In this document: positions 14,299-23,440 of the stretch, in pieces | Numbering within the stretch: position 1 is the first letter of the stretch | How the letters are laid out: every line of letters begins with the position of its first letter | Assembly: GCA_002702065.1 (NCBI GenBank) | Contig: NZXX01000001.1 | Coordinates: 806,001-870,000, forward strand | Length of the DNA: 64,000 nucleotides | Reading direction: 5' to 3' | From: Anaerolineaceae bacterium | GTDB lineage: Bacteria; Chloroflexota; Anaerolineae; Aggregatilineales; Phototrophicaceae | The notes under the pieces: model-generated | Database searches by the model: none | What the model was told of the DNA's origin: nothing | The model's input: only the letters and a program-made list of their open reading frames with translations | Made by a program: the position numbers and the translations under genes

Positions 14299-16926
14299 TC
14301 AGCTATCCGCCATGCGCTTGAGTTCGTAGAGCTTGGTGAGCGCTTCCAGTGGGCTAAGCTCATCGACCGCCATGTGCTTGAGGGTTTCGACGGCTGGGTG
14401 TGGCTCCGGGTCGAACAGGCTGAGCTGTGCCGGGCCATTACTTTTTGCCTTCTTGCTGTTATCCGCTGGCCGCAATTTGAAGTCGCTGCCATCTTCCTCG
14501 AGCTGTGCCAGCAGTTCACGGGCACGTTCGACGACCGGGCGCGGCATCCCGGCAAGCTGCGCGACATGTACACCATAGCTGCGGTCTGCGCCGCCGGGGA
14601 CGACCCGATGCAGGAAGACAATACTGTCGCCTTCTTCGGCCACGGCCACGTTGAAGTTTTTGGTATGCGGCAGGATGGCAGGCAGTTCGGTCAGTTCGTG
14701 ATAATGCGTCGCAAACAGCGTGCGGCAGTTGAGGCGCGGGTTGTTATGGATGTATTCGATGACGGCGCGGGCGATGGCTAAACCATCGTAGGTCGATGTG
14801 CCGCGCCCGACTTCATCCAGAATGATCAGGCTGTGGCCGGTGCTGCCGGACAGGATGCGTGCGGTTTCGACCATTTCGACCATGAATGTGCTTTGCCCGG
14901 CGTGGATTTCATCCTGCGCGCCGATGCGGGCGAAGATGCGATCCACCAGACCGATGGTGGCTTCATCCGCCGGAACAAAACTGCCGATCTGCGCCATCAG
15001 CGTGATGAGCGCGACCTGCCGGATATAGGTCGATTTACCCGACATATTCGGCCCGGTGATGATGTGGATGCGCGTATCGGGGTCGAAGTGCGTTTCATTG
15101 GGGACATAGCGCGTGCCGCTGTCGAGCAGTTTTTCGACCACCGGATGCCGTCCGTCCTGGATAACCAGTACATCGTCGCGGGTGAGGGTGGGGCGGGTAT
15201 AACCTTCGCGCACCGCAACTTCAGCCAGCGACAGGAACGCATCCAGATGCGCGATGGCGCGGGCCGTCTGAATCAGGCGGCTGGATGACTGGCACAGGTC
15301 GTGACAGAGTGCCTCGAACAGCTGCTTCTCCACTTCCAAAATCTGTTCTTCGGCGTTGAGCACCAGCGTTTCGTATTCCTTGAGTTCCGGTGTGATGAAC
15401 CGTTCCGCGTTGACCAGTGTCTGTTTACGGATGTAATCATCCGGCACGTTTTCGGCCTGGGCGCGGCTGACCTCGATGTAATAGCCAAACACTTTGTTGT
15501 AGCTGACTTTCAGCTTGGGCAGGCCGGTGCGCTGGCGCTCGACTTCTTCCAGATTGGCGATCCAGTCACGCGCGTCGCGGGTCTGGTGCAGAATGTCGTC
15601 CAGCTCCTGCGCGTAGCCGGGGCGGATCGTGCCCATCGCGTTCATGACCGCTGGCGGATCATCCGTGACGGCCCGCTGGATATGGTCGTACACTTCTTCA
15701 CAGGGGTCGAGCCGGTCAGTCAGGGCCTTGAGTGCGGGCATGGCGCCGATGAGTGCCTTAATGTCCGGGACAATGCTCAGGCTTTCGCACAACGCCAGCA
15801 AATCGCGCGGCCCCGCCTTGCCGATCAGCAGCCGGTTAGTCAGGCGTTCTATGTCGGACACGCTGCGCAGGGCGGTATGCAGGTCTTCGCGCAGGGCGGC
15901 ATCGCCTGTCAGGGTTTCGACGGCATCCAGCCGGGCGTTCAACCGGTCAAGTTCCAGCAATGGCTGATTAATCCACGTCCGCAGCAGACGTGCGCCCATC
16001 GCCGTTACCGTGCGGTCCAGGACATCGAGCAGGCTGCCGCGTGTGCTGCGCCCGCGAATGGTTTCCGTAAGTTCCAGATTGCGCCGCGTAAACTGGTCGA
16101 GCACCATGAAGCTGGCGGTGCTGTAGGCGCGGATGCTGGTCAACTGTGCCAGGCTGTTACGCTGGGTTTCGCGCAGATAAAACAGAATCGCTCCGGCGGC
16201 ACACACCCCGTATGGCAAATCTGCCAGCCCATAGCCATCCAGCGTCTTGACGCGGAAATGATCGAGCAGGGCTTGTTCTGTCGTCCCGGCTTCAAAGCGC
16301 CAGTTGGCTACCGGGCTGAGGTGAATATTCTCCGGCAGGGTAACGCCGCGCTGGGTCCAGTTTTCCGGCATGATGATCTCGCGCGGGTTCAGCCGGGCCA
16401 GTTCTTCCAGTACCAGTACGCCCGTATTCGGCCCTTCCAGTTGTGTCGCAGCAAATTCACCGGTCGTAATATCGACGTAGGCAAGGCCAGCCTTGTTCCA
16501 TGTCCCGGTTTCCACATTGCCCACCGGTACCAGCGCCAGCAGATAACTCGGTTTTTTCTCTGGCAGCAGCCCCGGCTCGATGATGGTGCCCGGTGTCATC
16601 ACCCGCGTGACGGCACGTTCCACCGGCCCGCGCCCGGTCACATCGCCGATCTGGTCGCACACGGCCACGTGATAACCGCGTTCGATCAGGCGGGAAATAT
16701 AGTTTTCCAGCGCGTGATGCGGAACCCCGGCCATCGGGATACGCGAGTTATCGTTGCCGGGGCTGGTGGGGCGGCTGGTCAGCGTGATGTCGAGTTCGCG
16801 TGCGGCGATCTCCGCGTCCTCGTCGAAGGTTTCATAGAAGTCCCCCATCCGGTAGAACAGAATGCAATCGGGGTATTCGGCTTTGATGTCCAGATACTGC
16901 TGGCGCGAGGGCGTGACTTTCGCCAT
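14299..16926 (-). CDS. mutS: DNA mismatch repair protein MutS
   Basis: A full-length MutS of 875 residues. The mismatch-reading motif GDFYETF has F30 and E32 intact; the ATPase Walker A GPNMSGKST is near 622-630, followed by DEVGRGTST and the FATHYHEL signature. MutS binds mispairs and recruits MutL; mutL is not in the window. A C-terminal helical segment ends in LYELKRMADS. ATG 16926 has a modest AGGA upstream. The toxin-antitoxin and TIR genes follow on the same strand but appear to have their own promoter. Confidence 0.97.
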   Translation of the reverse strand: MAKVTPSRQQYLDIKAEYPDCILFYRMGDFYETFDEDAEIAARELDITLTSRPTSPGNDNSRIPMAGVPHHALENYISRLIERGYHVAVCDQIGDVTGRGPVERAVTRVMTPGTIIEPGLLPEKKPSYLLALVPVGNVETGTWNKAGLAYVDITTGEFAATQLEGPNTGVLVLEELARLNPREIIMPENWTQRGVTLPENIHLSPVANWRFEAGTTEQALLDHFRVKTLDGYGLADLPYGVCAAGAILFYLRETQRNSLAQLTSIRAYSTASFMVLDQFTRRNLELTETIRGRSTRGSLLDVLDRTVTAMGARLLRTWINQPLLELDRLNARLDAVETLTGDAALREDLHTALRSVSDIERLTNRLLIGKAGPRDLLALCESLSIVPDIKALIGAMPALKALTDRLDPCEEVYDHIQRAVTDDPPAVMNAMGTIRPGYAQELDDILHQTRDARDWIANLEEVERQRTGLPKLKVSYNKVFGYYIEVSRAQAENVPDDYIRKQTLVNAERFITPELKEYETLVLNAEEQILEVEKQLFEALCHDLCQSSSRLIQTARAIAHLDAFLSLAEVAVREGYTRPTLTRDDVLVIQDGRHPVVEKLLDSGTRYVPNETHFDPDTRIHIITGPNMSGKSTYIRQVALITLMAQIGSFVPADEATIGLVDRIFARIGAQDEIHAGQSTFMVEMVETARILSGSTGHSLIILDEVGRGTSTYDGLAIARAVIEYIHNNPRLNCRTLFATHYHELTELPAILPHTKNFNVAVAEEGDSIVFLHRVVPGGADRSYGVHVAQLAGMPRPVVERARELLAQLEEDGSDFKLRPADNSKKAKSNGPAQLSLFDPEPHPAVETLKHMAVDELSPLEALTKLYELKRMADS

Positions 16927-16981
16927 AGACGGGTTCCTGGGTTACAATTTGGGAGACAATTTTCGGTTGATTTGTTCGATT

Positions 16982-17009
16982 ATTTTAACACGCCTGACCA
17001 GTGGTACAA
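16982..17009 (-). promoter_or_regulatory. Candidate mutS promoter
   Basis: On the minus strand TTGTAC (17009-17004) and TAAAAT (16987-16982) are 16 bases apart, about 55 bases before the mutS ATG. Confidence 0.35.
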
Positions 17010-17038
17010 GCGTGCGGCATTCATGAGGACGGAGCAAA

Positions 17039-17833
17039 ATGCCAGACCTGTTTGACCAGTTTTTTGACGCGCTGTGGCAGATGCCGCTGGCGGGTGTGGT
17101 CGCCTGGTCTGTGCTCGAAAATGTCGTTATTCTGGTGGTTGTGCTGCTGATGGGCGAATTTCTGGTGCGGCGTTACGGCGATCATCGGGTGACCGAAGCC
17201 CCGGAGCCACTGTCCATGACCGAAGTGTGGCTGGCGGCCTCCTGCGTGTTGCTCAATGCGGTTGTGACGGTGGCCGGGGTGCTGCTGTGGCAGGCCGGAA
17301 TCATCCGCGTGCGATTTGAGGTGACAGTTTTTCAGGTGCTGCTGGACACGTTCATTCTGTTTTTTGCGATGGATCTGGCCATGTATGTCTTTCACCGGGT
17401 GGCGCATTATCCGCTGCTGTTTCCGCTCATTCACCGCACGCATCACCGTTTCGAGAACCCCCGCCCGCTAACCCTGTTTGTGCTGAACCCGTTCGAGACA
17501 TTGGGGTTTGGTGTTTTGTGGCTGCTGCTGCTGGTCATTTACCCGGCGGCGTGGCAGAGTATCATCATTTATCTGACATTGAACATCGTCTTTGGGCTGG
17601 TGGGGCATCTCGGTGTTGAACCCATGCCGAACCGGTGGATTCGGCTGCCGATGAGCCGGTATGTATCGACCAGCGCGTTTCATGCCGAGCACCATTTTGA
17701 CAAAGACCACAATTATGGATTTTATACCCTCATCTGGGATCGACTGTTTCGTACGCTGTCGCCGGATTACGTGAGTGATTTTCAGGCAGCGCGGGATGGC
17801 GTGCGTATCCCGGATACTGTGCGCAAGCCTTAA
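17039..17833 (+). CDS. Fatty acid hydroxylase / sterol desaturase family membrane protein
   Basis: A protein of 264 residues with several membrane segments (about 18-40, 63-87, 98-118, 148-168, 172-190). The di-iron His-box set is complete: HRVAH (119-123), HRTHH (132-136), H190 and FHAEHH (214-219). Family members use O2 to hydroxylate or desaturate lipids or carotenoids in the membrane; the substrate is unknown here. ATG 17039 has GGAG upstream, and the gene is divergent from mutS. A ROK gene follows after 15 bases and may be co-transcribed. Confidence 0.85.
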   Translation: MPDLFDQFFDALWQMPLAGVVAWSVLENVVILVVVLLMGEFLVRRYGDHRVTEAPEPLSMTEVWLAASCVLLNAVVTVAGVLLWQAGIIRVRFEVTVFQVLLDTFILFFAMDLAMYVFHRVAHYPLLFPLIHRTHHRFENPRPLTLFVLNPFETLGFGVLWLLLLVIYPAAWQSIIIYLTLNIVFGLVGHLGVEPMPNRWIRLPMSRYVSTSAFHAEHHFDKDHNYGFYTLIWDRLFRTLSPDYVSDFQAARDGVRIPDTVRKP

Positions 17834-17848
17834 CACACTGGAGCAATG

Positions 17849-18796
17849 ATGATTATTGGCGTTGACCTGGGAGGGACGCGCATTCGTGCGGCGTGCCTCG
17901 ATTCTGACCTGAATATTCTGAACCGCACCGAAACGCTGACTCTGGGCGAAGAAGGCCCGGATCGGGTGATTGATCGCATGATCGAGACGATCCGGCAGGT
18001 GTGGCCGCAGGGGGAAAAGGTGGAGGGCATTGGCGTCTCGTCGCCCGGTCCGCTCGACCCCGCGACGGGGGTGGTGCTGGCCCCGCCGAATTTGCCCGGC
18101 TGGCGCGATATTCCACTGGCGCAGCGCCTGCGGGAGGCCTTCGATACGACGACGTATGTCGGCAATGATGCCAATGTGGCGGTGCTGGCGGAGGTCGCAC
18201 GCGGGGCAGCGGTCGGCTGCAAACACGCAATTTACGTCACCCTCAGCACGGGGATCGGCGGCGGCGTGTTGATTGATGGCCGTTTGCTGCTGGGGTATGG
18301 CGGCTTTGCGGCGGAGATCGGCCACATGGTGATGGTGATTGACGGGCAGGAACTGCGGCTCGAACAGGTGGCGGCGGGTCTGGCGCTGGCGCGTCAGGCA
18401 CGCGAAGGCATTGAGCAGGGTAGACAGTCGATCATGCTCGATATGGCACAGGGGGACTTGAGCCGGATTGATAGCAAAATAGTCGGGCAGGCTGCCCATC
18501 AGGGCGATGCACTGGCGCTGGATATTGTGCAGCGCGCCGGGCATGTCATCGGCCTCGGCCTGACCAGCCTGCTGCATCTGTTCAACCCGGAGATTATCGT
18601 CATTGGTGGTGGGGTCAGCCAGATCGGGGATTTGCTGTTCCAGCCGATGCAGGCGGCGATGCGTGCCAGCGTGATTTACGAAGGTTATATTGACCGGCTG
18701 CGTATTGAAAAGGCCGCGCTGGGTGAAGATGTCAGCATTATCGGTGCTGCGGCGTTGGTTCATACCCAAGGCGGGTTGATTCCGCTGTTAGAATAG
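17849..18796 (+). CDS. ROK family protein (putative sugar kinase)
   Basis: A protein of 315 residues. ATP-binding DLGGTRIRA (6-14), GVSSPGPLD (62-70), the catalytic Asp D107 in VGNDANVAVL, the STGIGGG loop (133-139) and EIGH (156-159) all match ROK sugar kinases such as glucokinase. The usual zinc motif CxCGxxGCxE just after EIGH is absent: residues 160-185 contain no Cys. No DNA-binding domain precedes the kinase fold, so an enzyme is more likely than a repressor. Two ATGs compete; 17849 has GGAG at five bases and is preferred over 17846. Confidence 0.8.
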   Translation: MIIGVDLGGTRIRAACLDSDLNILNRTETLTLGEEGPDRVIDRMIETIRQVWPQGEKVEGIGVSSPGPLDPATGVVLAPPNLPGWRDIPLAQRLREAFDTTTYVGNDANVAVLAEVARGAAVGCKHAIYVTLSTGIGGGVLIDGRLLLGYGGFAAEIGHMVMVIDGQELRLEQVAAGLALARQAREGIEQGRQSIMLDMAQGDLSRIDSKIVGQAAHQGDALALDIVQRAGHVIGLGLTSLLHLFNPEIIVIGGGVSQIGDLLFQPMQAAMRASVIYEGYIDRLRIEKAALGEDVSIIGAAALVHTQGGLIPLLE

Positions 18797-18857
18797 CAAC
18801 AGAAATTCGATCCGTTCCGTTCCATCTTATATTAGAACATGCTACAATTTCTGCATT

Positions 18858-20417
18858 ATGTTACTGCTGCCTGATTATCGAGTTCGCCAGCGCGATCTGC
18901 TTCTGGATATCATCCGCGCCATGACCGCCCAGCTTGATCTGGGTGAGGTACTTCGGCTTGTCCTGAACGCGTCGGTGGCGATGCTGGCCGGGCGAGGCGT
19001 TGGCTTTGTGGCGCTGCGCAACCCGGCAACCGAAGAATACAATATCCGGGCGATTCTCAACATCGACTCGGAAAAACTGCCCGAACTCGAAAAACAGCTT
19101 GCTGAACTGGTCGCGGGGGTCAGCGAAGGGCTGGACTTCAACGATCTGGAACAGAACTTGCAGCAAATGGCGGACCTGATCGACCCGGAACTGCGCCAGC
19201 TTTTTCCGATGCCGCTGGTAATGGCCGGCGAGCCGGTGGGTTTGCTGCTGGTCTTTCGGGATTATGTCGGGGTGACGACGCCCAACGACCTGCAAATCCT
19301 CAAAAGTTTTGCGGATCAGGCCGCTATTGCCGTGCATAATGCGCAGCTTTACGAGCGTGTCAACCGGGAGCGCCAGCGGCTGGATGCGTTTGTGCGCCAC
19401 AGTGCTGATGGCGTGATGATTCTGGATGTTAATCGCAACATCCTCATGTTTAACCCGGCTCTGGAACGCATGACCGCGTGGTCTGCTGCGGATGCGATCG
19501 GGACGGTTGAGGAGTCCGTGATCGTCTGGCAGTCGGTTCAGCCGACCAGTCTGCATGATTCCATGCTGGCTGGCTGGCCACACGACGAAAATGAAACCCT
19601 GTATGTCGAAGGCGATATTACCCGGCTCGATGGTGTGGCGCTGAGCATTGCCATCACGTATTCACCGCTGTATGCGACCGATGGGCGGCTGATCAATATC
19701 ATCGCCAATATCCGTGACATAACGAATTTCCGGCGCGCACAGGAGATGCAGAACGTGTTTATCTCCGGTGTGTCGCATGAACTGAAAACCCCGGTTGCGC
19801 TCATCAAAGGTTATGCCGGGACGCTGCGGCGCGAAGACGCCACCTGGGACCCGCAGGTGATCCGTGACGGGTTGGTGGTGATCGAAGATGAGGCCGACCG
19901 CCTGACCGAGTTGATTGAAGATCTGCTGGCAGCCAGCAAGCTTCAGGCCCGGCAAATGCAGATGAATCTGGCGGATGTTCGGCTGGATGTACTGGCGAAC
20001 CGCGCTGTCGAACGCTTTCAGGTGCAGTCAGAGCGCCATCATTTCAAACTGGCCTTTCCGCCAGATTTCCCGGTGATTCAGGGTGATGAAACGCACTTGC
20101 GGCGGGTGTTTGATAATCTGCTGAGCAATGCCGTGAAATACTCGCCGGCTGGCGGTACTATCGAAGTCGGTGGGTATGCCAGCGACGATGCGGTGACGGC
20201 CTATGTTCGTGACGAAGGTGTGGGCATCAGCCTGGATGAACAGGCACATATCTTTGAGCGTTTCTATCGGGTTGACGGTGCGCTCAGCCGTAAAACACAG
20301 GGAACAGGCCTGGGGCTGTATCTGACCCAGGCGATCATCGAAGCGCATCAGGGAACGATTCGGGTCGAAAGTAAACCCGGTGAAGGTTCGACGTTTTACT
20401 TTACACTTCCCCGGTAA
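18858..20417 (+). CDS. Cytosolic sensor histidine kinase with GAF and PAS domains
   Basis: A protein of 519 residues without membrane segments. Order: GAF-like domain (about 14-165), PAS domain (170-292), HisKA with phospho-acceptor H307 in SGVSHELKTP, and HATPase (about 405-519) with NLLSNAVKYS, GVGISLDEQ and TGLGLYLTQ. It would autophosphorylate and pass phosphate to a response regulator. None is adjacent; the orphan regulator at 27071 is a possible partner. A TACAAT -10-like hexamer lies at 18843-18848, only nine bases before the ATG, and no Shine-Dalgarno is visible, so the message may be leaderless. Confidence 0.9.
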   Translation: MLLLPDYRVRQRDLLLDIIRAMTAQLDLGEVLRLVLNASVAMLAGRGVGFVALRNPATEEYNIRAILNIDSEKLPELEKQLAELVAGVSEGLDFNDLEQNLQQMADLIDPELRQLFPMPLVMAGEPVGLLLVFRDYVGVTTPNDLQILKSFADQAAIAVHNAQLYERVNRERQRLDAFVRHSADGVMILDVNRNILMFNPALERMTAWSAADAIGTVEESVIVWQSVQPTSLHDSMLAGWPHDENETLYVEGDITRLDGVALSIAITYSPLYATDGRLINIIANIRDITNFRRAQEMQNVFISGVSHELKTPVALIKGYAGTLRREDATWDPQVIRDGLVVIEDEADRLTELIEDLLAASKLQARQMQMNLADVRLDVLANRAVERFQVQSERHHFKLAFPPDFPVIQGDETHLRRVFDNLLSNAVKYSPAGGTIEVGGYASDDAVTAYVRDEGVGISLDEQAHIFERFYRVDGALSRKTQGTGLGLYLTQAIIEAHQGTIRVESKPGEGSTFYFTLPR

Positions 20418-20446
20418 CATGGATAAACACCTATGTGGAGTAGCTT

Positions 20447-21811
20447 ATGGCAAGTACGATGACGATTCAATGTCCAAATTGCGGCCAGCCAAGTCAGGTA
20501 GCCGTTGAAAACCTGATTGATGTGACCCATCAGCCTGCCCTGAAAACGGCACTGCTGAGCGGGCAGTTAAACACAGCCCGGTGCCCGAACTGTGGGATGG
20601 TCAACACGGTGGCGGCGCCGCTGTTGTATCACGATGCCAGTAAGGAAATGCTGGTCTCGTTTGTGCCGATGGAACTGGGGCTGCCAAAAGATCAGCAGGA
20701 TCGGGTCGTCGGCGACATGCTCAAGGAGTTGACCGCCAGCATCCCCAAGGAATCTTTCAAGGGCTATATGTTCCAGCCCAAGCAGGCACTGACCATGCAG
20801 GGCTTGATCGACCAGATTCTGGAAGCGGACGGCATTACCAAGGAAGTGCGCGAAGGACGGCGGCAAGTTATCCGTCTCATCGAAGAAATGATGGACGCCG
20901 GGCCGGATCAGCTCGATGATATGATCCGGCAGCACGACGAGCGCGTCGACGCGCAGTTTTTCCAGACGGCACTGGCGTTGATGCAGCGGGCAGCGCAGGA
21001 GGGGCAGGAAGGTGCGCTTCAGGCCTTGATGGCGATTCAGGAACGGGCGGCAGCAGTCTCCACCTATGGGCAGCAAATGACTGCGATGGCGGAGCAGCAG
21101 GAAGCGACGGTTCAACAGGTGGCCGCCGACATTGAAGCCCTCGGTGAGGAACCGCAGCGCGATCAGGTGATTGATCTGGCGGCCAGCTACGCCGGTGATG
21201 ATGAAAAGTTGCAGGCGCTGGTCGGGTTGATCCGCCCGGTATTCGATTACGAGTTTTTCCAGCAATTGACCACCCGCATTGGCAAGGCCCCGGCGGTGGA
21301 ACGCGGCGCGCTGGAGGAACTGCGGGATCGACTTTCGGAGCTGACGCAGGCAGTCGATCAGCAGGCGCAGATGGCCGTACAGGGGGCCGCCAACCTGCTG
21401 CAATCGATCATCAACAGCCCGGACCCCGACGCCGCTTTGCAGGAAAATATTGACCTGGTGGATGACACCTTTATGGCGGTGCTGACAGCCAATATTCAGG
21501 AAGCAGAACGCCGCGCCGATGTGCAGGCCAGCGCCCGGCTCAAGCAGGTGTATGAGCGTGTGGTCGGGATGCTGCAACAAAACATGCAGCCGGAACTGCG
21601 CTATCTGAACGATCTGCTTTCGACGGAAACCGACGAAGAAGCGCTGACGATGATTCCGCAGGGTGTCGAAACCTTTGGCCCGGCCTTGCTCGAAATCATG
21701 GATTCTATCGGCAAGCTGCTGGGGCGACAGGGCCAGCGAGATCTCGTCGAGAAACTTTCGTTCCTGCGCGAGGCGGCTGCCCGGCATATTGATTCGCAGC
21801 CATCGGCCTGA
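20447..21811 (+). CDS. CpXC domain protein
   Basis: A protein of 454 residues. The N-terminus carries two zinc-ribbon-like knuckles, C9-x2-C12 and C46-x2-C49, with the spacing of the CpXC domain, followed by a conserved beta region (VAAPLLYHDASKEMLVSFVP). The rest (about 110-454) is almost entirely helical, Gln/Glu/Ala-rich and probably a long coiled-coil or helical-repeat scaffold. No enzyme motif is visible and the function of the family is unknown. ATG 20447 has GGAG six bases upstream, 29 bases after the kinase gene, suggesting co-transcription. Confidence 0.75.
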   Translation: MASTMTIQCPNCGQPSQVAVENLIDVTHQPALKTALLSGQLNTARCPNCGMVNTVAAPLLYHDASKEMLVSFVPMELGLPKDQQDRVVGDMLKELTASIPKESFKGYMFQPKQALTMQGLIDQILEADGITKEVREGRRQVIRLIEEMMDAGPDQLDDMIRQHDERVDAQFFQTALALMQRAAQEGQEGALQALMAIQERAAAVSTYGQQMTAMAEQQEATVQQVAADIEALGEEPQRDQVIDLAASYAGDDEKLQALVGLIRPVFDYEFFQQLTTRIGKAPAVERGALEELRDRLSELTQAVDQQAQMAVQGAANLLQSIINSPDPDAALQENIDLVDDTFMAVLTANIQEAERRADVQASARLKQVYERVVGMLQQNMQPELRYLNDLLSTETDEEALTMIPQGVETFGPALLEIMDSIGKLLGRQGQRDLVEKLSFLREAAARHIDSQPSA

Positions 21812-21838
21812 GCTGCAAAGCGAGATGAATAAGCATAG

Positions 21839-21869
21839 AAGGGGTGCGAGGCGAACTTGTGCCCTTTTT
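21839..21869 (+). terminator. Rho-independent terminator after the CpXC gene
   Basis: GGGTGCGAG (21842-21850), loop GCGAA and CTTGTGCCC (21856-21864) form a nine-base stem with three G-T pairs, followed by five T. Confidence 0.75.
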
Positions 21870-21988
21870 GATTCTAGTTGATGATTAACCGTCGTTTGAT
21901 CTACGCCGCGCTATTGTGGCTTGGAAATTCAGGGGTTTTCGGGTAGGCTTGGGCGCTGTCCAATGACAGGAATGATGAGGATTTCGCA

Positions 21989-23380
21989 ATGCGACGAAGT
22001 TTGCCGTTTATTGGGTCTGGTTTGATGGGATTGTTGTTTATGGTGGCACTGGTGCTGGTCCCCGGTGCATCGACAACAGCTCAGGGACCAACCCCCACAC
22101 CAACTGATCCGATCTGGCTGGCCTATTCCGCCGTACGCGATGCCATTGAAGAAGAGCGTTCGGTTGATTTGACAATCGTTCGGAACTACACCTTTGAACA
22201 GCAGGAATATGTCGGAGGTATCGACTCTGGCTGCCGGACATTACCGGAAGGTGATTTTGGCCGCCGTGTTTGGTTCGGTTGGACATTCACCATTACTGCC
22301 ATGAACGGGAATACCTATCAGGCGCGCATCAGCTTTGATCTGGACGACCTGGCGGTCTGTGATCAGGTCACGACGGGCGCACCTGCTGAAGCACCTGCCG
22401 ACAACCCCGATCTGCCGGACCCGGTCGCGGGCAGCGCCGCCGTGGGTGGCTTTGAACTGGGCGGCCACGTGCTGGAACTGAATGGGAACACCGTCAGCCT
22501 GATGCAGCGCGCCGGTATGAACTGGGTGAAGAAGCAGGTTGAATTCAAACTGGGCGATGATCCCTCGAAGGCCAAAGGCATTATTGATCAGGCCAAAGCC
22601 AACGGCTTCAAGGTGCTGCTTGGCATCAAAGGCGATAAAGCACAGATGGGTGACTTTAACAGCTACGTCAACAGCTTTGCCGATTTTGTCGGCGGCGTGG
22701 CGGCCCTGGGTGCGGACGCCATTGAAGTCTGGAATGAACCGAATATTGACCGCGAATGGCCCGCTGGCAGCATCAATGGCAACAGCTATACCCAGCTTCT
22801 GGCTCCGGCATTCAATGCGATCAAGTCGCGCAACGCCAATACGCTGGTGATCAGCGGCGCACCGGCACCGACCGGGTTCTTTGGTGCGGCAGGCTGTGGC
22901 TCTGGCGGTTGCAACGACGATGTGTTCATGCAGCAGATGGCGGCGGCAGGCGCAGGCCAGTATCTGGATTGCGTGGGTCTGCATTATAACGAGGGCATTG
23001 TGCCGCCCACCCAGAACAGTGGTGATCCGCGTGGCGAGTACCCAACCTACTACTTCGGCTCGATGCTGGCACGCGGTTACAATCCGTTTGGCGGCAAACC
23101 GGTCTGTTTCACCGAGCTGGGTTATCTGTCCGGTGATGGTTTTAGCACCGCGATCCCGGCTTCGTTCGGCTGGGCGGGGGATACCAGTGTCAGCGAACAT
23201 GCAAACTGGCTGGCTGGTGCGGCCACGGCGGCTGCTCAAAGCGGGCGCGTGCGGCTGATGATCGTGTGGAATGTGGACTTCCCCTTCTACACGGCGACCG
23301 ACCCGATGGGTGGTTACGCCATGTTCCGGCCCGATGGCACCTGCCCGGCATGTGATACGCTCGGCGCGGTGATGAAGTAG
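21989..23380 (+). CDS. Secreted glycoside-hydrolase-like protein
   Basis: A protein of 463 residues. A signal peptide (1-32) and a short PTPTPT linker precede a roughly 100-residue beta-rich domain with a Cys pair, then a TIM-barrel-like region from about residue 150. VWNEPN near residue 248 supplies the acid/base Glu, and CFTELGY near 374 is a candidate nucleophile. The layout recalls GH39/GH5-type enzymes, but the substrate cannot be named. It has its own transcription unit: a terminator lies upstream (21839-21869) and another directly after the gene. GAGG precedes ATG 21989. It is the second such protein in the window (see 8677). Confidence 0.65.
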   Translation: MRRSLPFIGSGLMGLLFMVALVLVPGASTTAQGPTPTPTDPIWLAYSAVRDAIEEERSVDLTIVRNYTFEQQEYVGGIDSGCRTLPEGDFGRRVWFGWTFTITAMNGNTYQARISFDLDDLAVCDQVTTGAPAEAPADNPDLPDPVAGSAAVGGFELGGHVLELNGNTVSLMQRAGMNWVKKQVEFKLGDDPSKAKGIIDQAKANGFKVLLGIKGDKAQMGDFNSYVNSFADFVGGVAALGADAIEVWNEPNIDREWPAGSINGNSYTQLLAPAFNAIKSRNANTLVISGAPAPTGFFGAAGCGSGGCNDDVFMQQMAAAGAGQYLDCVGLHYNEGIVPPTQNSGDPRGEYPTYYFGSMLARGYNPFGGKPVCFTELGYLSGDGFSTAIPASFGWAGDTSVSEHANWLAGAATAAAQSGRVRLMIVWNVDFPFYTATDPMGGYAMFRPDGTCPACDTLGAVMK

Positions 23381-23408
23381 CGCGCTGATCGTTCGTCTTC
23401 AGCATCAT

Positions 23409-23440
23409 AACGCTCCGGTAATTGCGCCGGGGCGTTTTTT
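23409..23440 (+). terminator. Rho-independent terminator after the secreted glycosidase-like gene
   Basis: AACGCTCCGG (23409-23418) pairs with CCGGGGCGTT (23427-23436), one G-T pair, eight-base loop, and is followed by TTTT. The convergent gene ends at 23439, inside the T-tract. Confidence 0.85.

Noticed and set aside
15301..17055. 584-codon plus-strand open frame opposite mutS
   Set aside because: Antisense shadow of a clear MutS gene; the translation has no recognisable domain and a His/Gln/Arg-heavy composition typical of shadow frames.
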